From assembly GCA_964392655.1 (NCBI GenBank), contig CAYMQY010000035.1, forward strand, positions 1-25,152: 25,152 bases of DNA, in the 5' to 3' direction. Below the pieces are notes generated by a model. The model was given only the letters and a program-made list of their open reading frames with translations. It searched no databases and was not told the origin of the DNA. The DNA is from M3007 sp964392655 (GTDB taxonomy: Bacteria; Bacteroidota; Bacteroidia; Chitinophagales; Saprospiraceae). The stretch's first letter is position 1. Each line of letters begins with the position of its first letter. The translations under genes were made by a program, and so were the position numbers. Below, one piece after another: positions 8,351 through 17,886 of the stretch.

Positions 8351-8392
8351 TGGGCACAAACCTGCCATATCCGACATTTTTTCGGCACAACC

Positions 8393-10948
8393 ATGCCCAC
8401 TCGCACCGAGCCTGACAAAAGCGCTCCGTTCTGGAGCCATACCGCCTCCGATCTGTTCTCCAATCTGGACAGTTCGGCTTCCGGACTTTCCGGCGCCACA
8501 GCCGCCGAACGCCTGGCTGCGCAAGGCGCCAACCGACTGGAAACGTCCACGCTCGTGCGCCCGCTGAGCCTGCTGCTGGCGCAGTTCAAAAGCCCGCTCG
8601 TGTTGATTCTGGTTTTTGCAGCACTGGTTTCGGTGGCTACCGGCGCCCTGGCGGATGCGCTCATCGTGCTGGTCATCATTCTGGCCGGCGCCCTGCTGAG
8701 TTTCTGGCAGGAATACCATGCCGGCAATGCCGTGGAGCGGCTGCGCCGACGCATCCGGCTTCAGGCCGACGTGCTGCGCGACGGCAAACCCGTATCCGTA
8801 CCCACTGAGGAAATCGTGCCCGGCGATGTGGTGCTGCTCAATGCCGGCAGCCTGATTCCCGCCGACGGGCTGTTACTTTCGGCAGATGATTTTTTCGTGA
8901 ACGAGGCCGTGCTGACCGGTGAAACTTTCCCCGTGGAAAAAAAGCCCGGAGTGGTGCCGGCCGACAGCCCGCTGCCGCAGCGCACCAATTGTGTGTTCAT
9001 GGGCACTAATGTGCGCAGCGGTCTGGCGCGTATGCTGGTAGTGCAAACCGGGAAAAAAACAGTGTACGGCGCCGTGGCCGAGCGTCTGAACCTGCGCCCG
9101 CCCGAAACGGAATTTGAGCGTGGCATCCGCCGCTTCGGCGCCCTGCTTACCCAGGTGATGACCCTGCTGGTGCTGCTCGTTTTTGCCGCCAATGTGTTTT
9201 TGGAAAAACCCGCCGTGGATTCCCTGCTCTTTGCCGTAGCGCTGGCGGTGGGCCTCGCCCCCGAACTGCTGCCCGCCATTCTGAGCCTGACCCTTTCGCG
9301 CGGCGCCATCCGGATGGCCAAACACGGCGTGATCGTGCGGAGGCTCTCGTCGTTGGAAAACTTCGGCAGCATGGACGTGCTGTGTACCGACAAAACCGGC
9401 ACCCTCACCAGGGGTGTGGTGCAACTCGACGGCGCACTCGACTCCGCCGGAAACCCTTCCGAAAAAGTGTTTCTGGCCGCCTTTCTGAATGCGCACTTCC
9501 AGAGCGGGCTGCCCAATCCGCTCGACGAGGCGATCGTAGCGCAGGCACAACCCGACATCGCAGCATTCGAAAAAACGGAGGAAATCCCCTACGACTTTGT
9601 CCGAAAGCGCCTGAGCATCGCCGTCAAAAATTCCGAACGCCCCGGCGACACCTGCCGCCTGATCACCAAAGGCGCCTTTGCCAGTGTGCTGGACGGGTGT
9701 ACCCGTGTGCTCGAACCCGACGGAACGAAAACACCGCTGGACGCTACCCGCCGCGCAGCGCTGGAGCAGTTGTTCGCCGACTATAGCGCCCGCGGATTTC
9801 GGGTACTTGGTCTGGCTGTGCGCGACATTGAGCCGCGGCCCGAATACACCGTAGCGGACGAGTCGGACATGACTTTCGCGGGTTTCCTGCTGTTTTTCGA
9901 TCCACCCAAAGACGATGCTGTGGAGGCTGTAGCCGACCTGCGGCGCCTCGGTGTTTCCCTGAAAATTATCACCGGCGACAATGCGCAGGTAGCCCGGCAT
10001 GTGGCCGAAGCCGTGGGCTTGCCCACCGACAGCGTGCTTACCGGCGCTGAAATCCGCGACATCCACGACGATGCGCTCTGGCAGATCGCCGGCCGCACCA
10101 CAATTTTTGCAGAAGTAGACCCCAACCAAAAGGAACGCATCATCACCGCCCTGCAAAAAGGCGGGCACGTGGTGGGTTACCTCGGCGACGGCATCAACGA
10201 CGCACCCGCCCTGCACGCCGCCGACGTGGGAATCTCGGTGGACAATGCCGTGGATGTAGCCAAGGAAACCGCAGATTTCGTGCTGTTGGAGAAGAAACTC
10301 GACGTGCTGCACTCCGGTATCGTGCAGGGGCGCATCACGTTTGCCAATACGCTGAAATACGTGTACACCACCACCAGCGCCAACTTCGGCAATATGCTGA
10401 GCATGGCCGGGCTTTCGCTCATGGTGCCCTTTTTGCCGCTGTTGCCCAAGCAGATTTTGCTGAACAACTTCCTGTCCGACTTCCCGGCCATGACCATCGC
10501 CGGCGATTCCGTTGATCCGGAGTTCGTGCAAAAGCCGCGCCGCTGGGACGTGCGCATGATCCGGAATTTCATGGTAGCCTTCGGTCTCGTCAGTTCGGTA
10601 TTCGACTACATCACCTTCGGCGTGTTGCTCTGGTGGCTGCACGTATCGGAGCCGGTGTTCCAGACGGCCTGGTTCGTGGAGTCGCTGCTCACCGAACTGG
10701 TGATCTTGCTGATTGTGCGTACCCGTCGCCCGTTTTTCCGCAGCCGTCCCGGGCGCTGGTTGTGGATCAGTACGGTAGCAGTAGCTGTTGCCGCCTTTGC
10801 CCTGCCGTACTTGCCCGGGGCTACCGATACTTTCGGGTTCACGCCTCTGCCGGTTACCCTGTTGCTGGTTTTGGCTGGCATTACGCTGGCATACGCGGTA
10901 GCGAATGAGTTGCTGAAAGGGTATTTTTTCAGGAAATTTGGGGGCTAA
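8393..10948 (+). CDS. mgtA: Magnesium-translocating P-type ATPase (P3B, MgtA type)
   Basis: An 851-residue P-type ATPase that would import Mg2+ across the inner membrane. An N-terminal cation-ATPase domain precedes the actuator motif LTGET (TGE at 175-177). Transmembrane segment 4 has VGLAPELLPAILS. The phosphorylation motif DKTGTLT follows with Asp at 333, preceded by IVRRLSSLENFGSMDVLC, which closely matches MgtA/MgtB. The hinge motif GDGINDAPAL is at about 598-607. The C-terminal membrane part has NNFLSDFPAM and the family-typical QKPRRWD. The length is slightly below enterobacterial MgtA (about 898). An in-frame ATG at 8336 would add 19 residues of unlikely sequence and overlap the promoter, so the ATG at 8393 is chosen. 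Only about 40 nt lie between the candidate -7 and the ATG, leaving no room for an M-box-type riboswitch. Confidence 0.92.
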   Translation: MPTRTEPDKSAPFWSHTASDLFSNLDSSASGLSGATAAERLAAQGANRLETSTLVRPLSLLLAQFKSPLVLILVFAALVSVATGALADALIVLVIILAGALLSFWQEYHAGNAVERLRRRIRLQADVLRDGKPVSVPTEEIVPGDVVLLNAGSLIPADGLLLSADDFFVNEAVLTGETFPVEKKPGVVPADSPLPQRTNCVFMGTNVRSGLARMLVVQTGKKTVYGAVAERLNLRPPETEFERGIRRFGALLTQVMTLLVLLVFAANVFLEKPAVDSLLFAVALAVGLAPELLPAILSLTLSRGAIRMAKHGVIVRRLSSLENFGSMDVLCTDKTGTLTRGVVQLDGALDSAGNPSEKVFLAAFLNAHFQSGLPNPLDEAIVAQAQPDIAAFEKTEEIPYDFVRKRLSIAVKNSERPGDTCRLITKGAFASVLDGCTRVLEPDGTKTPLDATRRAALEQLFADYSARGFRVLGLAVRDIEPRPEYTVADESDMTFAGFLLFFDPPKDDAVEAVADLRRLGVSLKIITGDNAQVARHVAEAVGLPTDSVLTGAEIRDIHDDALWQIAGRTTIFAEVDPNQKERIITALQKGGHVVGYLGDGINDAPALHAADVGISVDNAVDVAKETADFVLLEKKLDVLHSGIVQGRITFANTLKYVYTTTSANFGNMLSMAGLSLMVPFLPLLPKQILLNNFLSDFPAMTIAGDSVDPEFVQKPRRWDVRMIRNFMVAFGLVSSVFDYITFGVLLWWLHVSEPVFQTAWFVESLLTELVILLIVRTRRPFFRSRPGRWLWISTVAVAVAAFALPYLPGATDTFGFTPLPVTLLLVLAGITLAYAVANELLKGYFFRKFGG

Positions 10949-10978
10949 GGCCGACCCAACGCCTACAGCGGCATAAAA

Positions 10979-12154
10979 CTACACGTCTCTCCGCCCAAGA
11001 ATCAGCACTTTGCGCGCTGACAAGTCCGTCACCCCGAACAGGTAATGCTCCCCGCCGTCGGCCAGACCGAGTTTCCGGCGCGCGGCATCCGGGCTGTCGG
11101 GGAAGTTGCGCACTGCCACGTTGGCGCGCATACCGGGCAATACTTCGCGCAGGGCTTTGCGCTCGTATTTCAGTACGGCTTCGATGGCAAAACAGCGCCC
11201 TGGCACACCGGAAACCGGCTCGGATGAGGTGTACAGGTGCGTGTGCGGATGTAGTTTGGCCAAGCCGAATCGTACGGCAAACGACTTGAACGCGCCGGCC
11301 TTGAGCACTGCCGCGTCGGGTTCGTACAGGTAGCCTTGCGGCAGGGCGTAAGTCGGTTCGGCATCCCGTTCCTCTGCGCGGGTGAAGCGGAATGTGCGTG
11401 TTTCAGGGCCAAGGCACACCGCCTCGACAGGTATCTGCTCTGCCACAGGCACTGTTTTTTCCAGTAGATAAAGCACTTCTTTTACTTCGTTTTCCACCGA
11501 TACGACCCACACGGCGGTCACGGCGCCAAGTTGTTCGATCGCCTGACTCAGGTCGAGCAGGGGCGCCGTTTTGACCAATACGCAGTCGGCGCGGGCGAGC
11601 AGCATTTCCCGGAGGGCAGGCACGTTCGGCTCGCAGTCGGCGAGTTGAAAGACGCGGCGGTGGCGGTCGGCGCGGCGGGCCGGGTCGAGGTAGAGCAGGT
11701 CGTAGCGGTCGGCGCCGGTTTTCAGGAAAGTTTCGGCATCGGATTCCACCACCCGGATGTTGGCGGCGCCAAGTGCGGCGAAGTTGTGGCGGGCGAGGGC
11801 GACGAGTTCGGGGTTGCGTTCCACATACGCGACCTGTTCAAACTGCTGCGCAAAAAAGTATGCGTCCACACCCATGCCGCCGGTGAGGTCGGCCATTTTT
11901 TTCCCGGAAAAAAGTGTGGACTTGAATCGGGCCGCTGCTTCCGACGAAGCCTGCTCGACCGACAGCAGCGGTGGCATTTCGAGGTCGAACCGGAACCAGG
12001 CGGGGATTTTCTCCCGCACTTTTCGCAACGCCTCGATCTGCGCCACACACGCCTGCACTGCCACGCCGGGAAAGCGCTGCGCCGACAAAAGCAGCCGGTG
12101 CAGGTCGGCATTCAGATAATCCCGGACAAACTTGCGATCGGCATCAGTGCGCAT
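10979..12154 (-). CDS. Class I SAM methyltransferase with THUMP-like C-terminal domain
   Basis: A 391-residue protein. An N-terminal helical region (to about residue 90) is followed by a Rossmann methyltransferase core. Motif I is MADLTGGMGVDAYFFA, the acidic residue ending strand 2 is in VAYVERNPEL, and the motif IV equivalent is YDLLYLDPARR. The C-terminal third (from about residue 290: YALPQGYLYEPDAAVLKAG, RCFAIEAVLKYERKALREVL) matches the THUMP-like domain found with these enzymes in Bacteroidota. RNA is the likely substrate, but the modified base cannot be deduced. The ATG at 12154 starts 70 bp from the divergent cyclase gene, and the gene converges on the ATPase gene with a 30-bp spacer. 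It is probably a housekeeping gene. Confidence 0.85.
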   Translation of the reverse strand: MRTDADRKFVRDYLNADLHRLLLSAQRFPGVAVQACVAQIEALRKVREKIPAWFRFDLEMPPLLSVEQASSEAAARFKSTLFSGKKMADLTGGMGVDAYFFAQQFEQVAYVERNPELVALARHNFAALGAANIRVVESDAETFLKTGADRYDLLYLDPARRADRHRRVFQLADCEPNVPALREMLLARADCVLVKTAPLLDLSQAIEQLGAVTAVWVVSVENEVKEVLYLLEKTVPVAEQIPVEAVCLGPETRTFRFTRAEERDAEPTYALPQGYLYEPDAAVLKAGAFKSFAVRFGLAKLHPHTHLYTSSEPVSGVPGRCFAIEAVLKYERKALREVLPGMRANVAVRNFPDSPDAARRKLGLADGGEHYLFGVTDLSARKVLILGRRDV

Positions 12155-12179
12155 GGCGCAAACATCGAGACATTGGCGT

Positions 12180-12187
12180 TATATTTG
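12180..12187 (+). promoter_or_regulatory. Candidate -7 element for the cyclase gene
   Basis: TATATTTG is an exact TAnnTTTG match 37 nt upstream of the ATG at 12225. No TTG lies at the optimal upstream distance, so the promoter would be weak or activator-dependent. Confidence 0.4.
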
Positions 12188-12224
12188 TCCTGCCTAAGAA
12201 AAAAAGGTCAATCTGGTTTTAATA

Positions 12225-13814
12225 ATGAAAACATTCCTTGTCATACTGGCCGCTGTGGCGAGCCTTTTTTTGCCGTTGCAGACCTATTCCCAAAGCACCG
12301 ACATTTCAGAACTTGAGACTGCGCTTCGCTCGGCTGCCGGCCCGCAGCGCGTGGAAGTTTTGCTTGCACTTACCAATGCGCACCTGCAAGCCGGGGACTA
12401 CGACAAAGCCCTGGAGTATGCGGAAAATGCCACCAGCCTCGCCGAGCGCATTAAACGCAACGACCTCGTAGCCTTGAGCCTCAGCCGGGAAGGCAAGGTG
12501 CTGGTGCTGCGCGGCAAAAAGGGCCTCTTTGCCAAAGACCCGGCATCGCGGTTTCGGGAGAGCAACAAAATTCTCGGCAAGTCGGGCAATTCCGACAAAA
12601 CACTGCTACTCGAAAATCTGGAACAACTCCGCGCACTGGCCGTACGAAACAACCGCAACAGCGAAGTCGCCGACATTGACGCCCAGATCGCCCGGGCCAA
12701 AGAAATTGCCGGGCCGCCGCCCGGACTCGAACTGCTTGTTCTGGAGAAACAACAGGAGATCGCCGAGCAAATGTCCGCTATGAACAACCAGATTCTGGAA
12801 CTTTCAAAGGCACAAAAAGGCACAACAGGCAATGAGGTCCGGTTCACTACCACCGACCGCGAGCGCCAGAAATTGATGGAAGAACTGAGTGCCAGCCGGG
12901 CATTGATTGACAAAATGACCGACGACCAATTGAAGGCCTCCCTTCTGCTCATGCAGCAGCGCACCAAACTGGACTCCATGGAGTACCGGAACAAGGTGGA
13001 CAGCCTGAACATCGCCAATGCCGAACTGGCCGTGCGCGAGTCGCGAAGCGAGCGCAATTTTTACATAGCGGGCCTAATTGCCGTGCTGCTTTTGGCCGGC
13101 GGCTCGCTGTACAGTTTTATCCGCGCCCGCCAGAATGCCAAAGTGCTGGGAGAAAAAAACAAACTGATCCGCGCCGAACAGGAGCGCTCCGAAAACCTGC
13201 TGCTGAACATTTTGCCTGCCCTCGTGGCCGAGGAACTGAAGAAGCAGGGCAGCACCAACGCCCGTTATTTTGAGGATGTGAGCGTGCTGTTTGCCGACTT
13301 TGTCGGGTTCAGCAAAATAGCCGAAAAACTGACGCCGCAGCAGTTGGTCACCGAACTGGACACTTGCTTCCGCGCTTTCGACGAGATCATCGCCCGGCAC
13401 GGCCTCGAAAAAATCAAAACCATCGGAGACGCTTACATGGCCGCCGGCGGCCTGCCCAACGGCGGCGGCAGCCAACTGCGCGACATGATCGAGGCCGCCC
13501 GCGACATGCAAACCTGGCTTGCTACCTGGAACACCGAACGTGCTCGCCAGAAACAACCCGTATTCGAGGCCCGTATCGGTATCCACAGCGGCCCGGTGGT
13601 AGCCGGCGTGGTGGGTTCCAGAAAGTTCGCGTTCGACATCTGGGGCGACACTGTCAACATCGCCGCGCGCATCGAGGCTGCCGGCGAAGGGGGCAAAATC
13701 AACATCTCCGGCGAGGTGTTCGAGATGGTAAAAGACTACTTTGCCTGCAAGTACCGGGGCAAAATTGCGGCCAAAAACAAGGGCGAGATCGACATGTACT
13801 TTGTGGAAAACTGA
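12225..13814 (+). CDS. Membrane-anchored class III adenylate cyclase
   Basis: A 529-residue protein. A signal-like N-terminus (residues 1-22) precedes a TPR-like helical region (about 25-165; pattern ALLALTNAHLQAGDYDKALEYAENATSLAE) and a long coiled coil (about 165-275). One membrane segment follows (about 279-298), then a C-terminal class III cyclase domain from about 340. Metal-binding aspartates are Asp358 (LFADFVGFS) and Asp402 (TIGDAY). The base-specifying positions are Lys398 (KIKTIGD) and Asp471 (FDIWGD), the pair typical of adenylate rather than guanylate cyclases. The transition-state residues Asn478 and Arg482 are in DTVNIAARIE. All catalytic positions are present, so it should be active, with the TPR/coiled-coil part as an exported sensor. 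No cAMP effector gene is adjacent. Confidence 0.88.
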   Translation: MKTFLVILAAVASLFLPLQTYSQSTDISELETALRSAAGPQRVEVLLALTNAHLQAGDYDKALEYAENATSLAERIKRNDLVALSLSREGKVLVLRGKKGLFAKDPASRFRESNKILGKSGNSDKTLLLENLEQLRALAVRNNRNSEVADIDAQIARAKEIAGPPPGLELLVLEKQQEIAEQMSAMNNQILELSKAQKGTTGNEVRFTTTDRERQKLMEELSASRALIDKMTDDQLKASLLLMQQRTKLDSMEYRNKVDSLNIANAELAVRESRSERNFYIAGLIAVLLLAGGSLYSFIRARQNAKVLGEKNKLIRAEQERSENLLLNILPALVAEELKKQGSTNARYFEDVSVLFADFVGFSKIAEKLTPQQLVTELDTCFRAFDEIIARHGLEKIKTIGDAYMAAGGLPNGGGSQLRDMIEAARDMQTWLATWNTERARQKQPVFEARIGIHSGPVVAGVVGSRKFAFDIWGDTVNIAARIEAAGEGGKINISGEVFEMVKDYFACKYRGKIAAKNKGEIDMYFVEN

Positions 13815-13931
13815 ACCATTCAGGTGGTGCTGGCCAACGACGAAAAGCACTATTTCGACTCCGGGATTCTGACCGATCCCGCCACTGGTATTCAACTTGA
13901 TGTAGCAAAAGTATTTGAAGATCTGGCGTAG
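13815..13931 (+). other. In-frame 38-codon open tail after the cyclase stop
   Basis: After the TGA at 13812-13814 the same frame stays open for 38 codons to a TAG at 13929-13931. The translation looks protein-like (for example ANDEKHYFDSG, GILTDPATGIQLDV, AKVFEDLA), and two GTG codons at 13824 and 13827 could start a 35-36-residue peptide. No recognisable start signal or family was seen. It may be a degraded remnant, a tiny gene, or chance. It fills most of the space between two convergent genes. Confidence 0.25.
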
Positions 13932-13952
13932 CAGGAGCGTGCTAAACAGTTG

Positions 13953-16900
13953 CTATTTCCCCGCCCGCTCCGACGCCTCCGTAGCCCGAATGGGCAGTTC
14001 CACAAAAAAGTCGGTGCCCTCGTTTTCGCGGGTTTCGAAGCGGATGTTGCCATCAAGTGCTTCGATGATTTTTTTGCAAATGGCCAAACCGAGGCCGCTT
14101 CCGGAGGTTTTGGTGGTGAAATTCGGCTCGAACACCCGCTTCTGAATTTCGGGTGGAATGCCGCCGCCGTTGTCGTTGATGCGCACGACAGCATGGTTGT
14201 TCTGCCGGAACAGCGACACCTGAATCAAACCCTGCCGGTCGGACGGGATAGCCTGCATGGCATTGATGACGAGGTTGTTGAACACCCGGATCAGGTGGTT
14301 TTTGTCGCCGCTGATGTGGTAGCGCTCCGGGGGGACGGCCATTTTAAGGCTTACGTCCCGCTGTTCGCTGAACAGGTCGTACACGCTTTCCACTACGTCG
14401 TTCAGTACGATGTCCTGCTTTTGCTGAATGTCCAGGTTGGCGAACATGGAAAACTCGGACGCGATTTGCGCCAGCGAATCAATTTGCTCAATCAACCTGG
14501 TGATGGCTTTTTTCAAATACACCGCTGCCTGCGCCGGTTCCGCCGATACCCGTTCCAGTTGCTGCATGGACAGTTTCATGGTGGTCAGCGGGTTTTTGAT
14601 GTCGTGCGCTACCTGCCGGGCCATTTCCCGCCAGGCGCTTTCGCGTTCCAGCCGGATCAGTTGGGTTTTGGATTCCTCCAGTTTTTCCACCATGCGGTTG
14701 TACTCTTCGATAAGCGCGCTGAGTTCGTCCTGAGAATCGCCCTGGTATTCGAGCGGTTCGTTTTTGTCTTCGAGTTGGAGGCGTTTAATTTTTTCGGAAA
14801 TCAACTTCACCGGGTGAATGATGGAGCGCGACAACAGGTAAGACACCGAATAGGCGATCAGCATAAGAAACACATATACGCTGGCCAGCATACCGATGAA
14901 ATCAGATACTTCGGGGCCGATTTTTCGGTCAGACAGGTGGTACGGCACACCGAGGTACCCGAGCAGCCGGTTCTGGTTGTTGGGCACGGGCAGGTAGTGG
15001 TTGGAAAACGTAGCGCCCACCACCTGTTCCGATACGGTGGCTTCCGGCTGTCCGCCGGCTGTAAGCAAGGCGAGGGCTTCGGTGCCCATGCGGCTGGGCA
15101 AAATGCCGAGTTGCACGAGGTCGTTCTGGGTGGAAAAAAGCAGATCACCTCCGGGGGCGTAAAAATTCACGTCGGTTGCCAGACTTGCCGCCAGCGGCGC
15201 CAGAATTTCGGGCAGGTCGAGTTTCAGCGAATCGGGGTCGGGTTGGCGGTCGCCGAGTTTGATGCGCAGAGTCGTCAGTACGGCATCGGCCCGTTTGTCT
15301 AAATTCACCTGTTCGGCTTCCTGCGCGGCAGCGGCAAAGTGCCGGTAGGTCAGCCAGCCGATACCGGCAAAGGCGAGGCCGATGAGGGCAAAATTGCCGT
15401 AGTGGATACGTTTGGCCAAAGAGCCTTTGGCGGAAAAGTTGAACTGGTAGTATTTCGGCAAAAAGTGCAGCCAGGTATTCAGAAATGCCAACGCAAACAC
15501 AAACAGCGAGGTAATTGCGAACAACACCGCAAACAGGTACAACTGCTTGTATGCCCCGCCGCTGGGCCGTCCAACTGCCGCCGTCACGGAGCCGTCGGCG
15601 CTGCGAAACACGGCATCCACCCGCCTCGGGGAGTCGGACACCTGTTCCTGTGCGGCGCCTTTGGCAAGGACTTTCTGGAAAACCACCTTGTTGGCATTGC
15701 CCTGGTCCACCACGAGGTGGCCGTCGCGCTGCACGGCAAAATCATAGTCCAGCAGCCGGTTCAGGTTTTTGTACGGCAGGCTGTAAAACAACTCGGAGTA
15801 GACTCGGGTAGGCTGGGGATACTGGTGATCGAAGAAGTAGTAAATTTCCGCAGGCTGCGTGGGGTCGTCCATGCGCAGGGCATTGGCCTGCACGAGGTAG
15901 CGGAAAATGCCCTCAGAGGTGGACAGGTAGCGGATTCCGGGCGCATCGGGCAGGGGTGTGGCGCGCTCCCAGTTTTGCTCAACCACATAACTGCGGTCTT
16001 TATCCTGATCCTGAGGCAGCACGGCGCCCTCCCCGTCGAAGGCGAACACCGATACGCGGTAGTGCTGGAACAGGTACCGCTGCGGGTACACGAGCGCATT
16101 CACGCGCCGGCGCAAATCGGAGGTCAGCGGCTTGAACGGCCAGGGCTTCAGCAGCCGGTTGACCTGTGTATCCTGCCGGATTTGCTCATACACCCGTTTC
16201 AACTGCGGCTCGGCAACCGCCGTATCGCGCGGCATGGCCAGCGCTTCCGCATAGGCCAGGCGCACAGTTTTGTCTTTGAGGTAATTGTAGCGGTACAGCA
16301 ACAGAGCGGAAGCCATGGAAAACAGCATCAGCCACAGCACCAGTCCGCCCAATCGCGGCACCCTCAGATCGAGGAAAAAATCGAACAAGCCGACGTACAG
16401 CAAGGCGAAAACTGCGATGTACGCAGCATTTACCTGGAAAAGTCCCTGCCCGGCAAAACCAACTGCGTACACGGCTACTGCCGAGCCGAGCATAAGCGGT
16501 ACGCGTTTGGCAAAGGGTACGCCCTGTTGCAACGCCGTGTGTACCAGCCGGTGCCCGAACAGAAACAAGGCCAGCGACAGGAGCAAAATGCCCGCCAGCG
16601 CGAGCACGGTGAAGCCGTCGAAATTGAGCAGGTTGTCAAAATCAAAATTGACGGTCGAGTGGAAAACAAGTTCGCGGTACACTTCCACTCCGGCTACCAC
16701 GCTGCACATCACGAGCAGGTAGCATAAAACGACTTGTACGGTGTGTGCCGGTGTCGAAACCGTATTTGGCGGCCCCACCCGTCGGAAGGCCCGGTGGAAA
16801 AAAACCATCAGCCACACGAACAGGGTAAGGTGCAGCAGCCAGTCGCCCAAAGATTTGCCGATGAGTGCCGACGCGCCGAATTGTTGGGCAAAAACCGGTA

Positions 16901-17714
16901 GCCGGTTGAATGCCGAAGCCGTAAATCCGGTAGCCCAGTTAAGGCCGGCAATTGTTCCGGCAAACGCCAGGAGGACAAGTAAGCCCACCGGCGCGCGACC
17001 TTGCTTAGTCAAAAACATGCCGCTGCGAAAAACAAGCGCCATCAGCAGGGCAAGCACTAAACTGTATGCCAGCAACTTGATCCACTGCACCCATGCGGCC
17101 TGAACCTCCCCGGATGCTTCCAGCCAGCACAAGTCCCGCCCACCGATGCGCACTGGATGTTCGGTTGCGTTCAATTCCACCCGAACCTGTGCCGGAATGG
17201 AAGTATTGGCAGGAAAAAGCCCGTTTGCCTGTTGCCGGGGGCTATCGTCCAGCGCATACCGGATCGGTACCAGCACAGTCAGTTTTGTGTCGGTTTCAAA
17301 TTGTTCGTGGCGAACGTAGTAGTGGCCCTGAGGAAACTGAACAACAGCAGGCTCGTCGGACCCGAAAGCCTGCGCCAGATACTCCTTTGGCGGAAGCGCT
17401 TTGTTGTTGGAGGCAAAAAGCAGACTGTCGCCCTGATGAATGAGTATGGTGTACGGTTCTTCGGCTTGCCCGGTCAGCGTCGCAATCCACGAGGCCGGGT
17501 CGGTTACCGGGCGACCGGCCACTGCGGCGCCCAGCCGGCCACGTTCCTGGTGCGCCCACTCCAGCCCCCGGGTAGCCTGACTGGAAAGGTATTCCCCGAT
17601 TTCAGCGGCGTACTGTTGCAACTGCGCCGTACCTTTGTAGCCGCGGTCGGCAGTGGCAGCCACTGCCAGGAGAATGGCTCCGGCCAAAACGTACAGGAGC
17701 AGGCGTTTGATCAT
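13953..17714 (-). CDS. Large multi-pass sensor histidine kinase
   Basis: A 1253-residue hybrid of a complex membrane sensor and a classical kinase core. Membrane segment 1 (about 5-21) precedes a periplasmic domain to about 205, a block of about seven or eight membrane segments to about 480, and a second extracytoplasmic domain to about 735. Two further segments come next, then a short extracytoplasmic sensor (about 815-940), a membrane segment (about 940-963) and a HAMP linker (about 960-1015). The DHp H-box MARQVAHDIKNPLT has its phospho-accepting histidine at 1037. The HATPase domain has the N-box FNNLVINAMQAI, the G1 box DNGGGIP and the G2 box GSGLGLAI. No receiver domain or adjacent response regulator is present, so it is an orphan kinase here. 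NtrY-like kinases are the nearest analogue I recognise for the C-terminal part. It ends 22 bp past the open tail of the cyclase gene. Confidence 0.9.
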   Translation of the reverse strand: MIKRLLLYVLAGAILLAVAATADRGYKGTAQLQQYAAEIGEYLSSQATRGLEWAHQERGRLGAAVAGRPVTDPASWIATLTGQAEEPYTILIHQGDSLLFASNNKALPPKEYLAQAFGSDEPAVVQFPQGHYYVRHEQFETDTKLTVLVPIRYALDDSPRQQANGLFPANTSIPAQVRVELNATEHPVRIGGRDLCWLEASGEVQAAWVQWIKLLAYSLVLALLMALVFRSGMFLTKQGRAPVGLLVLLAFAGTIAGLNWATGFTASAFNRLPVFAQQFGASALIGKSLGDWLLHLTLFVWLMVFFHRAFRRVGPPNTVSTPAHTVQVVLCYLLVMCSVVAGVEVYRELVFHSTVNFDFDNLLNFDGFTVLALAGILLLSLALFLFGHRLVHTALQQGVPFAKRVPLMLGSAVAVYAVGFAGQGLFQVNAAYIAVFALLYVGLFDFFLDLRVPRLGGLVLWLMLFSMASALLLYRYNYLKDKTVRLAYAEALAMPRDTAVAEPQLKRVYEQIRQDTQVNRLLKPWPFKPLTSDLRRRVNALVYPQRYLFQHYRVSVFAFDGEGAVLPQDQDKDRSYVVEQNWERATPLPDAPGIRYLSTSEGIFRYLVQANALRMDDPTQPAEIYYFFDHQYPQPTRVYSELFYSLPYKNLNRLLDYDFAVQRDGHLVVDQGNANKVVFQKVLAKGAAQEQVSDSPRRVDAVFRSADGSVTAAVGRPSGGAYKQLYLFAVLFAITSLFVFALAFLNTWLHFLPKYYQFNFSAKGSLAKRIHYGNFALIGLAFAGIGWLTYRHFAAAAQEAEQVNLDKRADAVLTTLRIKLGDRQPDPDSLKLDLPEILAPLAASLATDVNFYAPGGDLLFSTQNDLVQLGILPSRMGTEALALLTAGGQPEATVSEQVVGATFSNHYLPVPNNQNRLLGYLGVPYHLSDRKIGPEVSDFIGMLASVYVFLMLIAYSVSYLLSRSIIHPVKLISEKIKRLQLEDKNEPLEYQGDSQDELSALIEEYNRMVEKLEESKTQLIRLERESAWREMARQVAHDIKNPLTTMKLSMQQLERVSAEPAQAAVYLKKAITRLIEQIDSLAQIASEFSMFANLDIQQKQDIVLNDVVESVYDLFSEQRDVSLKMAVPPERYHISGDKNHLIRVFNNLVINAMQAIPSDRQGLIQVSLFRQNNHAVVRINDNGGGIPPEIQKRVFEPNFTTKTSGSGLGLAICKKIIEALDGNIRFETRENEGTDFFVELPIRATEASERAGK

Positions 17715-17801
17715 ACAATTTGGAAAGTAGAACCGACGCCCGGAATATTTTCAGGGCAAACCGGGTGACATGGATCGAGAAACGGCTTTTTTCGCGCCGT
17801 G

Positions 17802-17809
17802 CAAATGTA
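17802..17809 (-). promoter_or_regulatory. Candidate -7 element for the histidine kinase gene
   Basis: On the minus strand the sequence is TACATTTG, identical to the -7 element of the SnoaL-like gene, 87 nt upstream of the kinase start. No TTG was found at the expected upstream distance. The rest of 17715-17886 shows no gene. Confidence 0.4.
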
Positions 17810-17886
17810 CAAGAACAATACCCGCACTATTGCCACCCGGAAAACTAAAAAATCGTGCCAATTGATTTTCAAAAGCACGGGTTCAG

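Noticed and set aside
8336..8392. Upstream ATG for the magnesium ATPase
   Set aside because: The added 19 residues would be encoded across the -7 element and look unlike a family N-terminus; the ATG at 8393 fits better.
8351..8392. Magnesium riboswitch in the ATPase leader
   Set aside because: Only 42 nt lie between the candidate -7 element and the start codon, too little for an M-box or mgtA-type leader, and no such fold was seen.
8873..10642. A 589-codon open frame on the minus strand
   Set aside because: It is antisense to the clear P-type ATPase and its translation shows no domain.
13950..16727. Plus-strand open frames of 450 and 462 codons
   Set aside because: Both are antisense to the histidine kinase, whose motifs are intact on the minus strand.
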